From Rhodoplanes sp963840055 (lineage in GTDB: Bacteria > Pseudomonadota > Alphaproteobacteria > Rhizobiales > Xanthobacteraceae), in assembly GCA_963840055.1 (NCBI GenBank), contig CAWIXM010000054.1, forward strand, positions 60,124-124,123: a stretch of DNA of 64,000 nt. The letters are read 5' to 3'. Every line of letters starts with the position of its first letter. Within the stretch, counting starts at the first letter, position 1. The position numbers were made by a program, and so were the translations under genes. Shown in pieces: positions 17,151 through 33,105 of the stretch. Under the pieces are notes generated by a model, which saw only the letters and a program-made list of their open reading frames with translations, was not told the DNA's origin and made no database searches.

Positions 17151-17927
17151 ATGGCGCGCAGCAGCAAACCGATCCCCGGCGTCGACGCGAAGTATCTGGT
17201 CAAGCAAGCCGGCCAGCTGCTGCCGGAACCATCGCGACGTCTTTTTCTGCGCGGAGCGGCAGGCGTCGGCGCGGTCGCGCTGCTCGGTGGCTGCGACATC
17301 GTCGACAGTGAGAGCGCGGAAAATGCGCTCCATGTCGTTTCCCGGTTCAATGACCGCGTGCAAGCTTTCATCTTCAGCCCGACCAAGCTCGCGCCGACCT
17401 ATCCGGACAGCGCGATCACGCGGCCATTTCCATTCAATGCTTATTACCCCTTGGAGGATGCGCCGGAAATCGATGCGGTCGATTACGCGCTCAATGTCGG
17501 CGGACTGGTCAGCGAGAAGAAAGCCTGGACGCTCGACGAGCTTTATGCACTGCCGCAGGAGAAGCAGGTCACCCGCCATGTCTGCGTTCAGGGCTGGAGC
17601 GCGATCGGAAGCTGGACCGGCTGCCCCTTGCGCCACTTCCTGCGCCGCATCGGGGCGGACACGCGAGCGAAATATGTCTGGTTCCGTTGCGCCGAGGGCT
17701 ACACCAATACGATCGACATGGCGACCGCGCTGCATCCACAGACGCAGATGACCTTCAAGTTCGAGAACGACATCCTGCCGCGCGCCTATGGGTTCCCGAT
17801 GAAAATCCGCATGCCGACCAAGCTCGGCTTCAAGAACCCCAAATACGTGGTCGCGATGGAGGTCACCAACGAGGACCGCGGCGGCTATTGGGAGAACCAG
17901 AACTACAACTGGTTCAGCGGGCTGTGA
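17151..17927 (+). CDS. periplasmic molybdopterin-dependent oxidoreductase (sulfite-oxidase fold)
   Basis: A 258-residue protein with a twin-arginine export signal (SRRLFLRGAAGVGAVALLGGC, 28-48) that also has a lipobox-like LLGGC, so it may be a lipoprotein. The sulfite-oxidase Mo domain follows, with RHVCVQGWS carrying Cys145 as the likely molybdenum ligand and GSWTGCPL next to it. The C-terminal dimerisation domain of eukaryotic sulfite oxidases is absent, as in YedY/MsrP-type proteins. The adjacent cytochrome b is its probable electron partner. Substrate unknown; oxidised methionine, sulfite or other oxo compounds are possible. Confidence 0.88.
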   Translation: MARSSKPIPGVDAKYLVKQAGQLLPEPSRRLFLRGAAGVGAVALLGGCDIVDSESAENALHVVSRFNDRVQAFIFSPTKLAPTYPDSAITRPFPFNAYYPLEDAPEIDAVDYALNVGGLVSEKKAWTLDELYALPQEKQVTRHVCVQGWSAIGSWTGCPLRHFLRRIGADTRAKYVWFRCAEGYTNTIDMATALHPQTQMTFKFENDILPRAYGFPMKIRMPTKLGFKNPKYVVAMEVTNEDRGGYWENQNYNWFSGL

Positions 17928-18078
17928 AGTCTTCCGCTCTGAAACCTATCCGGTCATTCCGGAAGCCGAGCGCGGCGAGGCTGTCCGGAATCCGCATGGA
18001 TCGCGACAGGCAATAGATTCCAGGCTCGCGGACTTCGTCCGCGTCCCGGAATGACGCACGAGAATATAGCAGGTCAAC

Positions 18079-18870
18079 TCACTCCGCCGCGACGGACTGG
18101 CCGATCTCGAACGGCACGAGCCCGACCGGCCGGCCGTCGCGCGCGATAACCATGTGGTTCTCGGGCACTTCGATCCAGCCGGAATGATCGTGGTCGAGCG
18201 GCTCGGACACGATCACCACGTCGGATCCCGCGGTGCGGTAATACAGCGTATGGCCTTCGCAGTTAGCGGCGTAGCGGAAGGCGTAGAGGTCGCGGCCGTT
18301 GGCAAGCGCCGAAGTGAAGCGCAGCATCTCGTGCTGCCCGTCTTCGTTGACCATCCGGGTCAGCGTTTCGAGCGTGCGCAGCGTCGCGCTGATCGGGTCG
18401 CTCTCGGCGCCCGCGCCCATGATGGCAAGGAACACCGCCTCCGAATCGGTGGTTCCGACTCGCGAGCCATAGAGCGCATCCGGAATGAGCCCCTCGACCT
18501 GCCGGCGCACGCGCGGCCAGTGACCGATCACGCCGTTATGCATGAACAGCCACCGCCGGCAGGCGAAGGGATGGCAGTTGGGGCGAGTCGTCGGCGTGCC
18601 GGTCGCCGACCGCACATGCGCGAAGAACAAATGCGATTGGATGTGCCGGCACAGATAACGCAGGTTCTCGTCCGACCAGGCCGGGCGCACTTCGCGATAA
18701 AGGCCGGGCTCGGGGTGATCCCCGTACCAGCCCAGGCCAAAACCGTCGCCATTGGTTCTCGCCGTGGTTTCCAGCGCTTCGATGCTCTGCGCGATCAGCG
18801 AATGCGCCGGTGCGGTGACGTAGTGTTCCAGGGCAATCGTATCACCCCGATAGGCGATCCAGCGGCACAT
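18079..18870 (-). CDS. class II glutamine amidotransferase (YafJ/EgtC-like)
   Basis: From ATG 18870, with GGAGG nine bases upstream, the 263-residue protein begins MCRW, so removal of Met exposes the N-terminal nucleophile Cys2. Family motifs are GDGFGLGWYG (about 42-51), HVRSATGTPT, NCHPF and WLFMHNGVIG. Class II amidotransferases hydrolyse the glutamine or gamma-glutamyl amide; EgtC acts in ergothioneine synthesis, but no other egt gene is near, so the general name is safer. An in-frame upstream start at 18966 would hide Cys2 and is rejected. Confidence 0.88.
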   Translation of the reverse strand: MCRWIAYRGDTIALEHYVTAPAHSLIAQSIEALETTARTNGDGFGLGWYGDHPEPGLYREVRPAWSDENLRYLCRHIQSHLFFAHVRSATGTPTTRPNCHPFACRRWLFMHNGVIGHWPRVRRQVEGLIPDALYGSRVGTTDSEAVFLAIMGAGAESDPISATLRTLETLTRMVNEDGQHEMLRFTSALANGRDLYAFRYAANCEGHTLYYRTAGSDVVIVSEPLDHDHSGWIEVPENHMVIARDGRPVGLVPFEIGQSVAAE

Positions 18871-18920
18871 GAGGTGCCTCCCTCCACAGAGGCATGCTTC
18901 GCCCCCCAACTCAAAGCGGA

Positions 18921-18956
18921 CAAGTATAGCGGCGTTTGCAAGTATAGCGGCGTTTG
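18921..18956. repeat. perfect 18-bp tandem duplication
   Basis: The unit CAAGTATAGCGGCGTTTG occurs twice in a row, upstream of the amidotransferase start at 18870. It may affect spacing in that promoter region. Confidence 0.9.
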
Positions 18957-19014
18957 CGAGGGGCAAGAAACAGAAAACATAGCCGATTCAATGGCTGCGA
19001 CCTCCGCGAGGCGC

Positions 19015-20169
19015 TCAGCGCTGGCGCCAGACGAAGGCGGCGCTCACCACGTAGTTCCACACCGCTCCCATCAACGCGCCGCCGAGGCCGGCGACCCACC
19101 AACCGGGACCGCTGTTGTAGATCCAGGTCGCCGCGCCGACATTGGAAACCGCCCCGACCGAGCAGATCACCTGGAACCACAGCAGCCCTTTGAAGAACCG
19201 CCATCCCGTAAGGCGCTGGTCGCTGTAGGTCAGACGATTGTTGAGCACGAAGTTCCAGGTGATGGCGGCGATCGTAGCCACGGCCTGCGCGGCGCTGAAG
19301 CGCAATTCGGCCGCATCCAGCGCCAGCGCGAGCACCGCCATATGGACGACGACGCCGGTGAGGCCGACGGCGCAGAACAGAAGAAAGCGCAGCGACACGG
19401 CATCGTCCGTCAGCTTGGCGATCACAAGCGCGGCGAAATCGAGAATGACGCGCGTATCGAGTTTGCTCAGTCCATGCTGGCGCTCACGGAAGACGTAAGG
19501 CAGTTCGGCCACCCGAATCCTGCCGCGCGCGGTCGCGACGATGTCGAGCAGAAGCTTGAAGCCCTGCGACGAGAGCGAGGGGGCGAGCTCTTCGACCAGA
19601 TCGCGGCGGATCATGAAGAAGCCGCTCATCGGATCGGTCAGCTCCACGCCGAGAAAACGGCGGGCGATCGTCGAGGACCAACGGCTCGCGCGCGCCCGAT
19701 GCGGGTCGAAACCGGCCGTCGCATTCCCCCACATGTAGCGACTGGCGACGACGAGATCGACGTCGCCCTGGCGAAGCCGCTCGACCATCGCCACCAGCAA
19801 GCCTTCATCGTGCTGCAGGTCGGCGTCGAGCGCCGCCACGTACCGCGCCTGGCTCGCCAGCATGCCCTCGAGCAAGGCGCCGGCGAGCCCGCGGCGGCCG
19901 ATGCGCCGGATGCAGCGGACGCGGCTGTCGGCTTCGCCGATGGTGCGGGCGACGGCCGCCGTGCCGTCGGTGGAGTTGTCATCGACGAAAACGACTTCCC
20001 AATGAATACCGGCCAGGAGGCGCTGCAACCGCGCTACGAGAATGGGAATATTCGCTCGCTCGTTGAGGGTAGGGACGACAATCGTGATCTCGGGCGCCGC
20101 GGTGACGGATACGGCAGCAGAATCGGGGTGATCCTGGAGACTCGCGTTCGTGGCGAGCGCGGCAGTCAT
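19015..20169 (-). CDS. family 2 glycosyltransferase fused to a GtrA domain
   Basis: A 384-residue protein. Residues about 27-250 form a dolichol-phosphate-mannose-synthase-like GT-A domain with VVPTLNERANI, FVDDNSTDGT and the metal-binding ALDADLQHDEG. Residues about 262-382 form four membrane helices of the GtrA type (FLLFCAVGLTGVVVHM onward). Such fusions transfer a sugar to undecaprenyl phosphate and flip or hold the product in the membrane. The ArnT-like gene just upstream on the same strand would use that lipid-linked sugar, so together they probably decorate a surface lipid or glycan. Good start at ATG 20169 with AGAGGGGA. Confidence 0.9.
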   Translation of the reverse strand: MTAALATNASLQDHPDSAAVSVTAAPEITIVVPTLNERANIPILVARLQRLLAGIHWEVVFVDDNSTDGTAAVARTIGEADSRVRCIRRIGRRGLAGALLEGMLASQARYVAALDADLQHDEGLLVAMVERLRQGDVDLVVASRYMWGNATAGFDPHRARASRWSSTIARRFLGVELTDPMSGFFMIRRDLVEELAPSLSSQGFKLLLDIVATARGRIRVAELPYVFRERQHGLSKLDTRVILDFAALVIAKLTDDAVSLRFLLFCAVGLTGVVVHMAVLALALDAAELRFSAAQAVATIAAITWNFVLNNRLTYSDQRLTGWRFFKGLLWFQVICSVGAVSNVGAATWIYNSGPGWWVAGLGGALMGAVWNYVVSAAFVWRQR

Positions 20170-20325
20170 GGTTCCCCTCTTCCGCTCACTCCAAGCAACC
20201 GTCGATCCCGCTGACTGTTATCGCGGACACTGGCCGCATTCAACGCGCATGTTCGGATCTGTGCCGGCCCACGGCTGGAAAACGTCTAACCGTCCAGCCT
20301 TGCTCTCGCCCGGGATCAGCGACGG

Positions 20326-21783
20326 TCAATCGTCGAGTCGGAGCAGCCGCAATTTTTGTGGGCGGCCAAAAGCCAGCACGAGATGCAGAGCGCCCTTGCG
20401 TTTGGCGAGAAGTTCGTCGGCCTCCGGCGTTTGCGCGACGATCCAGGCAGGACCGCGAAGGGTCCCGAGCGTCCGCATGTCGGCGGTGGCGACGCGCACC
20501 GGCAGATAGGAGAATTCGTTCAACGCCGCGGGCCCTGCACGGTAGATGGGGGCGGGCGCTGTGCGTATGCGCTCCATGATCCTTGCGGCGTCGATCTTCG
20601 AGGATCGAAACTGTGTGGCCAGCAACGGGGATGCGATCACCGAGTACACGGCGGCATAGGCGAGGATGCCGAGGGTTGCGAGCAGCACGGACGCGACGAA
20701 CAGCGGCCGGCGGGGGGTGAGACTGTCGAAGGCGAGCCCCCCAAGCACACACAAAGGCAGCGCCAAGGGGAAGAAATAGCGCGCCGCTTCCCCTCCGGGC
20801 CAAAACAGCAAGGCTGCGGTGCAGACGAAAGCATAGCACGCAAGCGCCAAGACGAGGTCTGACGGGGCCTGCCCGCCGCGGCGGCCCCTGCCAGTGAGAA
20901 GATAGACGCTCGCGAATAGCGAAGCGGGCAACGTCTCGGCGAAAATGTTCGCCGCCGCGCGCAAAGGATGCGGCAATGTCGCCGAACGAATCTTGTCGAG
21001 CCGCATGAACAGCGCCCAGGTCGACTCGTCGCCCGGCGTGTAGACATACCCATACCACGCCGCCACCGGGATCACGCAGACGACGCCCGCGAGAATGAGC
21101 CCTGGGAGTTGCGTCCAGGAGCGGCGCACGGCGATGTAGGCGCCCACGCCGAGGAAGAAGTATGCGACGGGCTGCGGCCCCTTCAGAAGGGCTGCGAGCG
21201 CTAGGATGCAGCCGATGGCGATCCAGCGGATGATGGTCAGGCGCATCGCCGCTAGACTGGTCCACCAGAGATAGAACGCAAGAAAGAGGAGAACGGCGAG
21301 CGGGAGATCCGCGGTCACTGCGACATAAGCCCTGACCACCAGCGGACAGGCGAGGAACAAGGCGACGCCGAACAGCGCGGCGGGCGCGCTGGCGACCCGG
21401 CGGAGCAGGGCGAAGATCAACAGACAGCCGCCGAGCAGGGAGACAATGATCGGCAGCCGCGCGGTGAATTCGTTGACGCTGCCGAACGGCAGACTGATCA
21501 GCGCGATCACCCAGGACAGAAGCACGGGACGCTCGGCAAACCGCAAATTGAACATGTGCGGCGTCAGCCATTGCCCATCCGTGATCGCGGTCTGCGCCAG
21601 CGTCAACGCGACGCCGTCGTCGGAATTGAACCCGCGAAACCAGACCAGCGGCAACGCGAGCACGCCCCAGACGGCGACGATGAGGACGACCGGGTCCCAG
21701 CGCCGGGCGAGCGCCGTCCATCCGGCGATGAGCCGCTCCGCCCCCGTCGCTATCGTGGCTCCGCTGTCGGCTAGGCTTTTCAC
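20326..21783 (-). CDS. ArnT/PMT-like membrane glycosyltransferase (GT39/GT83 type)
   Basis: A 485-residue polytopic protein with a GTG start at 21783. The first periplasmic loop has the family pattern FNSDDGVALTLAQ, in which the Asp pair takes the catalytic place, followed by LRFAERPVLLSWVIAL. About eleven membrane segments precede a soluble C-terminal domain (about 390-485). Members transfer a sugar from a polyprenyl phosphate carrier to lipid A or proteins. The downstream GT2-GtrA gene (157 bp away) plausibly makes the donor. The start is weakly supported because no strong ribosome-binding site is seen. Confidence 0.82.
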   Translation of the reverse strand: MKSLADSGATIATGAERLIAGWTALARRWDPVVLIVAVWGVLALPLVWFRGFNSDDGVALTLAQTAITDGQWLTPHMFNLRFAERPVLLSWVIALISLPFGSVNEFTARLPIIVSLLGGCLLIFALLRRVASAPAALFGVALFLACPLVVRAYVAVTADLPLAVLLFLAFYLWWTSLAAMRLTIIRWIAIGCILALAALLKGPQPVAYFFLGVGAYIAVRRSWTQLPGLILAGVVCVIPVAAWYGYVYTPGDESTWALFMRLDKIRSATLPHPLRAAANIFAETLPASLFASVYLLTGRGRRGGQAPSDLVLALACYAFVCTAALLFWPGGEAARYFFPLALPLCVLGGLAFDSLTPRRPLFVASVLLATLGILAYAAVYSVIASPLLATQFRSSKIDAARIMERIRTAPAPIYRAGPAALNEFSYLPVRVATADMRTLGTLRGPAWIVAQTPEADELLAKRKGALHLVLAFGRPQKLRLLRLDD

Positions 21784-22117
21784 AAGATCACTTTGCCGAG
21801 TTTCTTGGGAAGAACGCTAAAGCATGATGAGTTCGGCTTGGTCGTTCCACCCTCACCCGCAGTGGTCATGCTCCGCGAAGGCGGAGCATCCAGTAATCAC
21901 GATGAACGTTCGTGTTTACTGGATCGCCCGCTTGTGCGGGCGATGACGGTAAAAGATTGGTCGATTTCACATTCTGCTTTAGCCCGACCATGTTTTCGGA
22001 CCTGCGCGATAGGAAAGCGGACAGATGCGCGTTCGTGCGCGGCATCGCCGTCATAGCTTTTGGCGTTGGGTTGGGGAAGACAATCGAGACAAACGTGAAG
22101 AGGTTCCGTCCTTGGCA
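21784..22117. other. intergenic region downstream of the rRNA operon
   Basis: It contains repeat R6 copy 1 and no recognisable tRNA or protein gene. The tRNA-fMet that follows 5S in many relatives is not here. Confidence 0.5.
21866..21946. repeat. dispersed repeat R6, copy 1
   Basis: Composed of two small hairpins, CTCCGCGAAGGCGGAG and CGCCCGCTTGTGCGGGCG, joined by ATCCAGTA...TACTGGAT arms. A similar copy lies at 35054-35153. Confidence 0.85.
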
Positions 22118-22235
22118 GGCCTGGCGGCGACCTACTCTCCCAAGTCTTAGGACTTAGTACCATCGGCGCTGGGGAGTTTAACGGCCGAGTTCGGGATGGG
22201 ATCGGGTACAGGCTCCCCGCTAGAACCACCAGGCC
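22118..22235 (-). rRNA. rrf: 5S ribosomal RNA
   Basis: Read on the minus strand, the segment begins GGCCTGGTGGTTCTAGCGGG and closes with the complementary GGTCGCCGCCAGGCC. It contains the conserved CCCGATCCCATCCCGAACTC loop. Its 118-base length fits 5S RNA and it is last in the rRNA operon. Confidence 0.93.
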
Positions 22236-22321
22236 GGCGAAGGACGGATTGAAGCAAGCTGTGATGGTTCGAGACGCGTTGCTGCGCAACGCTCCTCACC
22301 ATGAGGTCTTTCTCAGTATTG

Positions 22322-22366
22322 CCCTCATCCTGAGGAGCCCGCGGAGCGGGCGTCTCGAAGGATGAG
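22322..22366. repeat. dispersed repeat R4, short copy
   Basis: A 45-bp palindrome CCTCATCCTGAGGAG...CGAAGGATGAG in the 23S-5S spacer, related to the copy at 13304-13407. Confidence 0.75.
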
Positions 22367-22391
22367 CGATGGACATTGATTAATGAGAGCG

Positions 22392-25203
<2,812 letters not shown>

Positions 25204-25534
25204 TATCAATGCCCACCCACTCGGCGTGGCGCTGGCGAAAGGGCGTAGACCCGTTCGCGCAGCCGGACATTGATGAGAAAGACCAGCTTGCTTCGAGATC
25301 GATCCGACGGTCCTGCGGTCAGGCAGGCCGACATGAACTACGGCCGCGGCGACGCATCTTGCGATGCGGGCTGCGCCCGAGTCTGGAGTAGCGCGTCCAC
25401 ACGAGACTTGCGTCTCGCCCGAACGCTCGGAGCGATCTCCTCTTCACGATGTCAGATATCACGCGGCGGCGAAGAGCCGATAAGCCGTTCGATAGCCGCG
25501 AAACGTATCACTTCCTGGACGAACCCAAACCCGC

Positions 25535-25610
25535 TGGTGGAGCCAGACGGGATCGAACCGACGACCTCCTGCTTGCAAAGCAGGCGCTCTCCCAACTGAG
25601 CTATGGCCCC
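25535..25610 (-). tRNA. tRNA-Ala (anticodon TGC)
   Basis: The minus strand reads GGGGCCATAGCTCAGTTGGG at the 5' end, has anticodon TGC in the loop CTTTGCAAG (anticodon at 25577-25575), the T-loop GGTTCGATCC and an encoded CCA end. It lies in the 16S-23S spacer, as usual. Confidence 0.97.
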
Positions 25611-25729
25611 TCCGCCAGAAAGCCAGAAGGCGGAACCCAAACTCGAACGGTTGACGCGACAACTGCGGTTGCGTGCGCGTCCGCTTCGACGGTTCGGTTT
25701 TCTGCTTTGAGGTTTTTCTGGCTTCAGAC

Positions 25730-25806
25730 TGGTGGGCCTGGGAAGATTTGAACTTCCGACCTCACGCTTATCAAGCGCGCGCTCTAACCAGCTGAGCTAC
25801 AAGCCC
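25730..25806 (-). tRNA. tRNA-Ile (anticodon GAT)
   Basis: The minus strand begins GGGCTTGTAGCTCAGCTGGT, with anticodon loop CTTGATAAG, T-loop GTTCAAATC and an encoded CCA. It is the first spacer tRNA after 16S. Confidence 0.97.
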
Positions 25807-25988
25807 CCGGCCGGCCGCTCGCAAAAGCCGATCAAGCACGATCGGTCGAGCGGCACGAGCTCGTCCACGAAGAAAGAGAAACGAAGACGGCGGTGTCCCG
25901 CCGATAGGCTGCGTTCGATCGAGATCGAACCGCCCTGATGTTTCCAAGAGATCCGATAGAGGACACGTGAGTGCGCCTCTGAGGGATC

Positions 25989-27484
<1,496 letters not shown>

Positions 27485-27691
27485 ATGAGAACTTTTTCCG
27501 GCTGGTCACTCACGTTTGACGAGGTCCCACTCTGACCGTGCAAGCGGGTGTCCGCCTGCAAAGCCACAGTGTTGACCTGAAACGCGTACCGCCGAAGTCT
27601 CGTCCGGCCGCCTCTCCCGAAGAATTGCTCCTTCGCGAAAAGCGGCCCGCAAGGACTCCGCCGTCCACGTTTCTCTTTCTTCCGATTCACT

Positions 27692-27704
27692 TGTCAAAGA
27701 GCCC
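27692..27704 (-). promoter_or_regulatory. boxA-like antitermination site in the rRNA leader
   Basis: The minus strand reads GGGCTCTTTGACA, close to the boxA consensus TGCTCTTTAACA recognised by the NusB-S10 complex. It lies between promoter and 16S, where rRNA operons carry boxA. Confidence 0.55.
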
Positions 27705-27852
27705 GGAGAACAGAACAATGTCCCCCAACCTATGCAATTCGGCGATGGAACCTTCCGCCCCCGATCGGTTTCGGGTGCGCCGTTCGCCGAACATCGTTGA
27801 TGAGCTTCAGAGGCACGCCATCGCACCGAGACGGCGGCGCACCGTGTCGGCC

Positions 27853-27882
27853 TTTATATGCCCCCTCGCCCCCAATTGTCAA
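27853..27882 (-). promoter_or_regulatory. sigma-70 promoter of the rRNA operon
   Basis: On the minus strand a perfect TTGACA (27882-27877) is followed after 18 bases by TATAAA (27858-27853), or after 17 by ATATAA. It is about 370 bp upstream of 16S, in the expected place for the main rRNA promoter. Confidence 0.75.
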
Positions 27883-28166
27883 CTCGATTCCGCGCCAAAA
27901 TCGCGCGCCGTGGATAACTCGCCGCGCGGTCCGACTGAATTAATGTTGCATGATTGGGAGCGACCATTGCAGGCCGGCCACACTCAAGCAGATATGGTAA
28001 GATCTTCACTAATTTCAAGGCCTAGGGTCGTACTGCCGCCACAATGACACGCACTTTATAGCCGCCAGGGACAGGGGGTACCATCCAGATTTGCTTCCCA
28101 CAATTTAACCGCGCGGGCGTCGGACAGTGCGCCTGCGGCGCGTGATGTTGTGAGGCTGAGCAGGGG

Positions 28167-30194
28167 GTGGTGGAGCGATCCGTCCGTGATCGCTCGACGT
28201 GGGGAATGGGGACTTTGGTTCAAAGCAGGACGCAGGGCTCGTACGAACCCGGACATGCATCGGCAGTTCCGGACCTCGGCAACGAGCCGCCGCTCTCGGT
28301 CGACGGCGAGGTCGGCGAGCTCGACCATCGCCGCATCTCGGTGCAATGGTTCAGCGCGACGATCCTGACCGGACTGTGCGGCGCCGCCTTGATGGGGGGC
28401 GCCGTTTTTGCAGCGCTTGACGGCGAGGCCAATTTCGCAACGAGCCCCGAAATTTATGAGGCGGATTTGCGCGGCACGCTCAGCCAGGCCGAGCGCGGAG
28501 CGGTCCGCAAGGCCGATCGGCTTCCCGCGCCGAGCGAAAGCGTCGCCGCCCGCAAGTTGATCCGGATATCGACCACCAGCCGCGTGGGCGATCGCGAGTT
28601 GGTCCGCGTGCGGCCCTATGTGCGCGTTTCCGCCAACCTGTCGCTCTCGGTGACCGAGATCTCGGCCCACCTTCCTCCGTTCAATCCGCAGAAACTCCTC
28701 GCCAACCCTGCGGCGAACGCGGGGACAAACCAAGAGACGCCGCGGGCAGCGCCTGACGCCGCCGTCTCCTTTATTACCCGCGATCTCGGAGGCCTGCTGC
28801 CGCGCGAGAAAATCGCGCTGACGATCCCGCTGGACCAAGTCGTGGCACGCGTGCGCGAAGCGGCGAATTGGACCGGCGCAAGCTCGGCGCAATACGCATC
28901 CGCGGATTTTCCCGGTACGATCCGGCTTGCTTATGCCGCCGAGGGTAACGTGGACCCCTACGTGGGGTTCGAGGCGCGCATCATCCCCGAAAATGTAACC
29001 TTGCTCCCCAAGACTGCGAAGGAAGCAACCGGCGGCGGCGCCAGCGCCGATGAGCGAACCATCACCATCAAGAAGGGCGACTCGGTCCGCACCGTTCTGG
29101 GTGACCTTGGCGCCACTCAGGACGAGATCAAGGCGATTGCGGGTCTGCTCGGCGCGCGCGGGCGCGACGGCGGCCTGAAGGAAGGGTACAAGCTGCGCGT
29201 GCTGCTCACGCCCGTTCCCGGCGACGATCGCACGCAGCCGGCGCGCGTGATCTTGGTCGGCGACGCCGGAACGGAAGCGATTGTCGCGCTTTCCGACCTC
29301 GGTAAGTACGTTTCAGTTGACGTGCAAAGCGCCGAGACTCAGATCGCCGATACAGACGATGAGGACGACGACGGAACCGGTGTGCGGCTCTACCAGAGTC
29401 TCTATGAGACTGCGCTGCGCAACAAGATCCCACGGCCGGTGATCGATGACCTTATCCGGATTTACTCCTACGACGTCGATTTCCAACGGAAGGCGCAGGC
29501 GGGCGATTCATTTGAGGTGATCTATGCCGGCGACAACGAAACCGCGAGCGGAAGGCAGGACGTGCTATTCGCCGGATTGAGCGTTGGCGGCGAGGTCAAG
29601 CGGTTCTATCGCTTTAAATCGTCGGACGACGAACTCGTCGACTACTACGATGAGACCGGGAAGAGCGCGAAGAAATTCCTCGTGCGCAAGCCTGTCACCG
29701 ATGGATTGATGCGTTCCGGCTTCGGCGTACGAAAACATCCGATCCTCGGCTACACCAAGATGCACACCGGCGTCGACTGGGCCGCCCCGATGGGAACGCC
29801 GGTCTTCGCGTCGGGCAATGGCACGATCGAGAAGGTCGGCTGGGAGTCGGGCTACGGCAAATATATCCGCATCAAGCACGCCAACGGCTACGAGACCGCC
29901 TACGGCCATCTCACCGCTTATGCGCGCGCCTCGAAGGAAGGCGCGCGGGTTCGCCAGGGCCAGGTGATTGGCTTCGTCGGCTCGACGGGTCTCTCCACCG
30001 GCTCGCATCTCCACTACGAGATCATCGTCAACGGCCGCTTCGTCGATCCGATGCGGGTGAAATTGCCGCGTGGACGCGCCCTCAACGGCGCAGTGCTTGC
30101 AAGCTTCGAGCGTGAACGTGATCGCATCGGCGCGATGACGACGCACCGGCCCGCGCGCGTCGCGCAGCGCAGCGCTTCTGCCAAAACGCGGTAA
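28167..30194 (+). CDS. envelope M23-family (LytM) metallopeptidase
   Basis: A 675-residue protein with one N-terminal membrane segment (about 62-86, SATILTGLCGAALMGG), a long periplasmic region with a LysM/opacity-like middle domain (about 295-365, ITIKKGDSVRTVLGDLG), and a C-terminal LytM peptidase domain (about 505-645). Zinc ligands are visible in the HTGVDW stretch (near residue 533) and in HLHYE (near 614-616), so it should be active on peptidoglycan cross-links. Such proteins act in cell separation and envelope growth. The start at 28167 or an internal ATG a few residues later are both possible. It stands alone, convergent with clpB. Confidence 0.88.
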   Translation: MVERSVRDRSTWGMGTLVQSRTQGSYEPGHASAVPDLGNEPPLSVDGEVGELDHRRISVQWFSATILTGLCGAALMGGAVFAALDGEANFATSPEIYEADLRGTLSQAERGAVRKADRLPAPSESVAARKLIRISTTSRVGDRELVRVRPYVRVSANLSLSVTEISAHLPPFNPQKLLANPAANAGTNQETPRAAPDAAVSFITRDLGGLLPREKIALTIPLDQVVARVREAANWTGASSAQYASADFPGTIRLAYAAEGNVDPYVGFEARIIPENVTLLPKTAKEATGGGASADERTITIKKGDSVRTVLGDLGATQDEIKAIAGLLGARGRDGGLKEGYKLRVLLTPVPGDDRTQPARVILVGDAGTEAIVALSDLGKYVSVDVQSAETQIADTDDEDDDGTGVRLYQSLYETALRNKIPRPVIDDLIRIYSYDVDFQRKAQAGDSFEVIYAGDNETASGRQDVLFAGLSVGGEVKRFYRFKSSDDELVDYYDETGKSAKKFLVRKPVTDGLMRSGFGVRKHPILGYTKMHTGVDWAAPMGTPVFASGNGTIEKVGWESGYGKYIRIKHANGYETAYGHLTAYARASKEGARVRQGQVIGFVGSTGLSTGSHLHYEIIVNGRFVDPMRVKLPRGRALNGAVLASFERERDRIGAMTTHRPARVAQRSASAKTR

Positions 30195-30279
30195 GCCGCG
30201 TCTCCCTCAGGTCAGACGACCCCGTTGCGGCGCTCACGCGCCGCAAGCGGAAGCATGCGCCCTGGTTCCGTACGGGTCG

Positions 30280-32880
<2,601 letters not shown>

Positions 32881-33105
32881 GGGTCTACTCCCTCGGCCGC
32901 CCCGGAGGCACGGCCGGTTAATCCTCATGGGCGCCGGACACGGCGCCGTTGATAAGGCTTGGGTGGCCCATTAAGGCGCCCCCCAGCCCAGGATGTAGGA
33001 GGGGTTGCGCTTCCTCGGAAGGGGATGGACGGACGAATTCCTCGGCGGCTAGGCATTCTGCGGCCGACTAGATATCACGTGGCGTCGCCGCGGAGGGGCC
33101 AAGCC

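Larger units (their letters stand above)
27485..28166. other. rRNA leader and promoter region
   Basis: It holds the leader of the rRNA operon on the minus strand up to the promoter near 27853-27882, then about 280 bp leading to the M23 peptidase gene on the plus strand. No protein gene is supported. Confidence 0.6.

Noticed and set aside
18154..20214. 686-codon plus-strand frame spanning two minus-strand genes
   Set aside because: It crosses the amidotransferase and glycosyltransferase genes and the gap between them, which a real gene would not do.
21784..22117. tRNA-fMet after the 5S gene
   Set aside because: Expected in many relatives, but no cloverleaf or CAT anticodon loop is found here.
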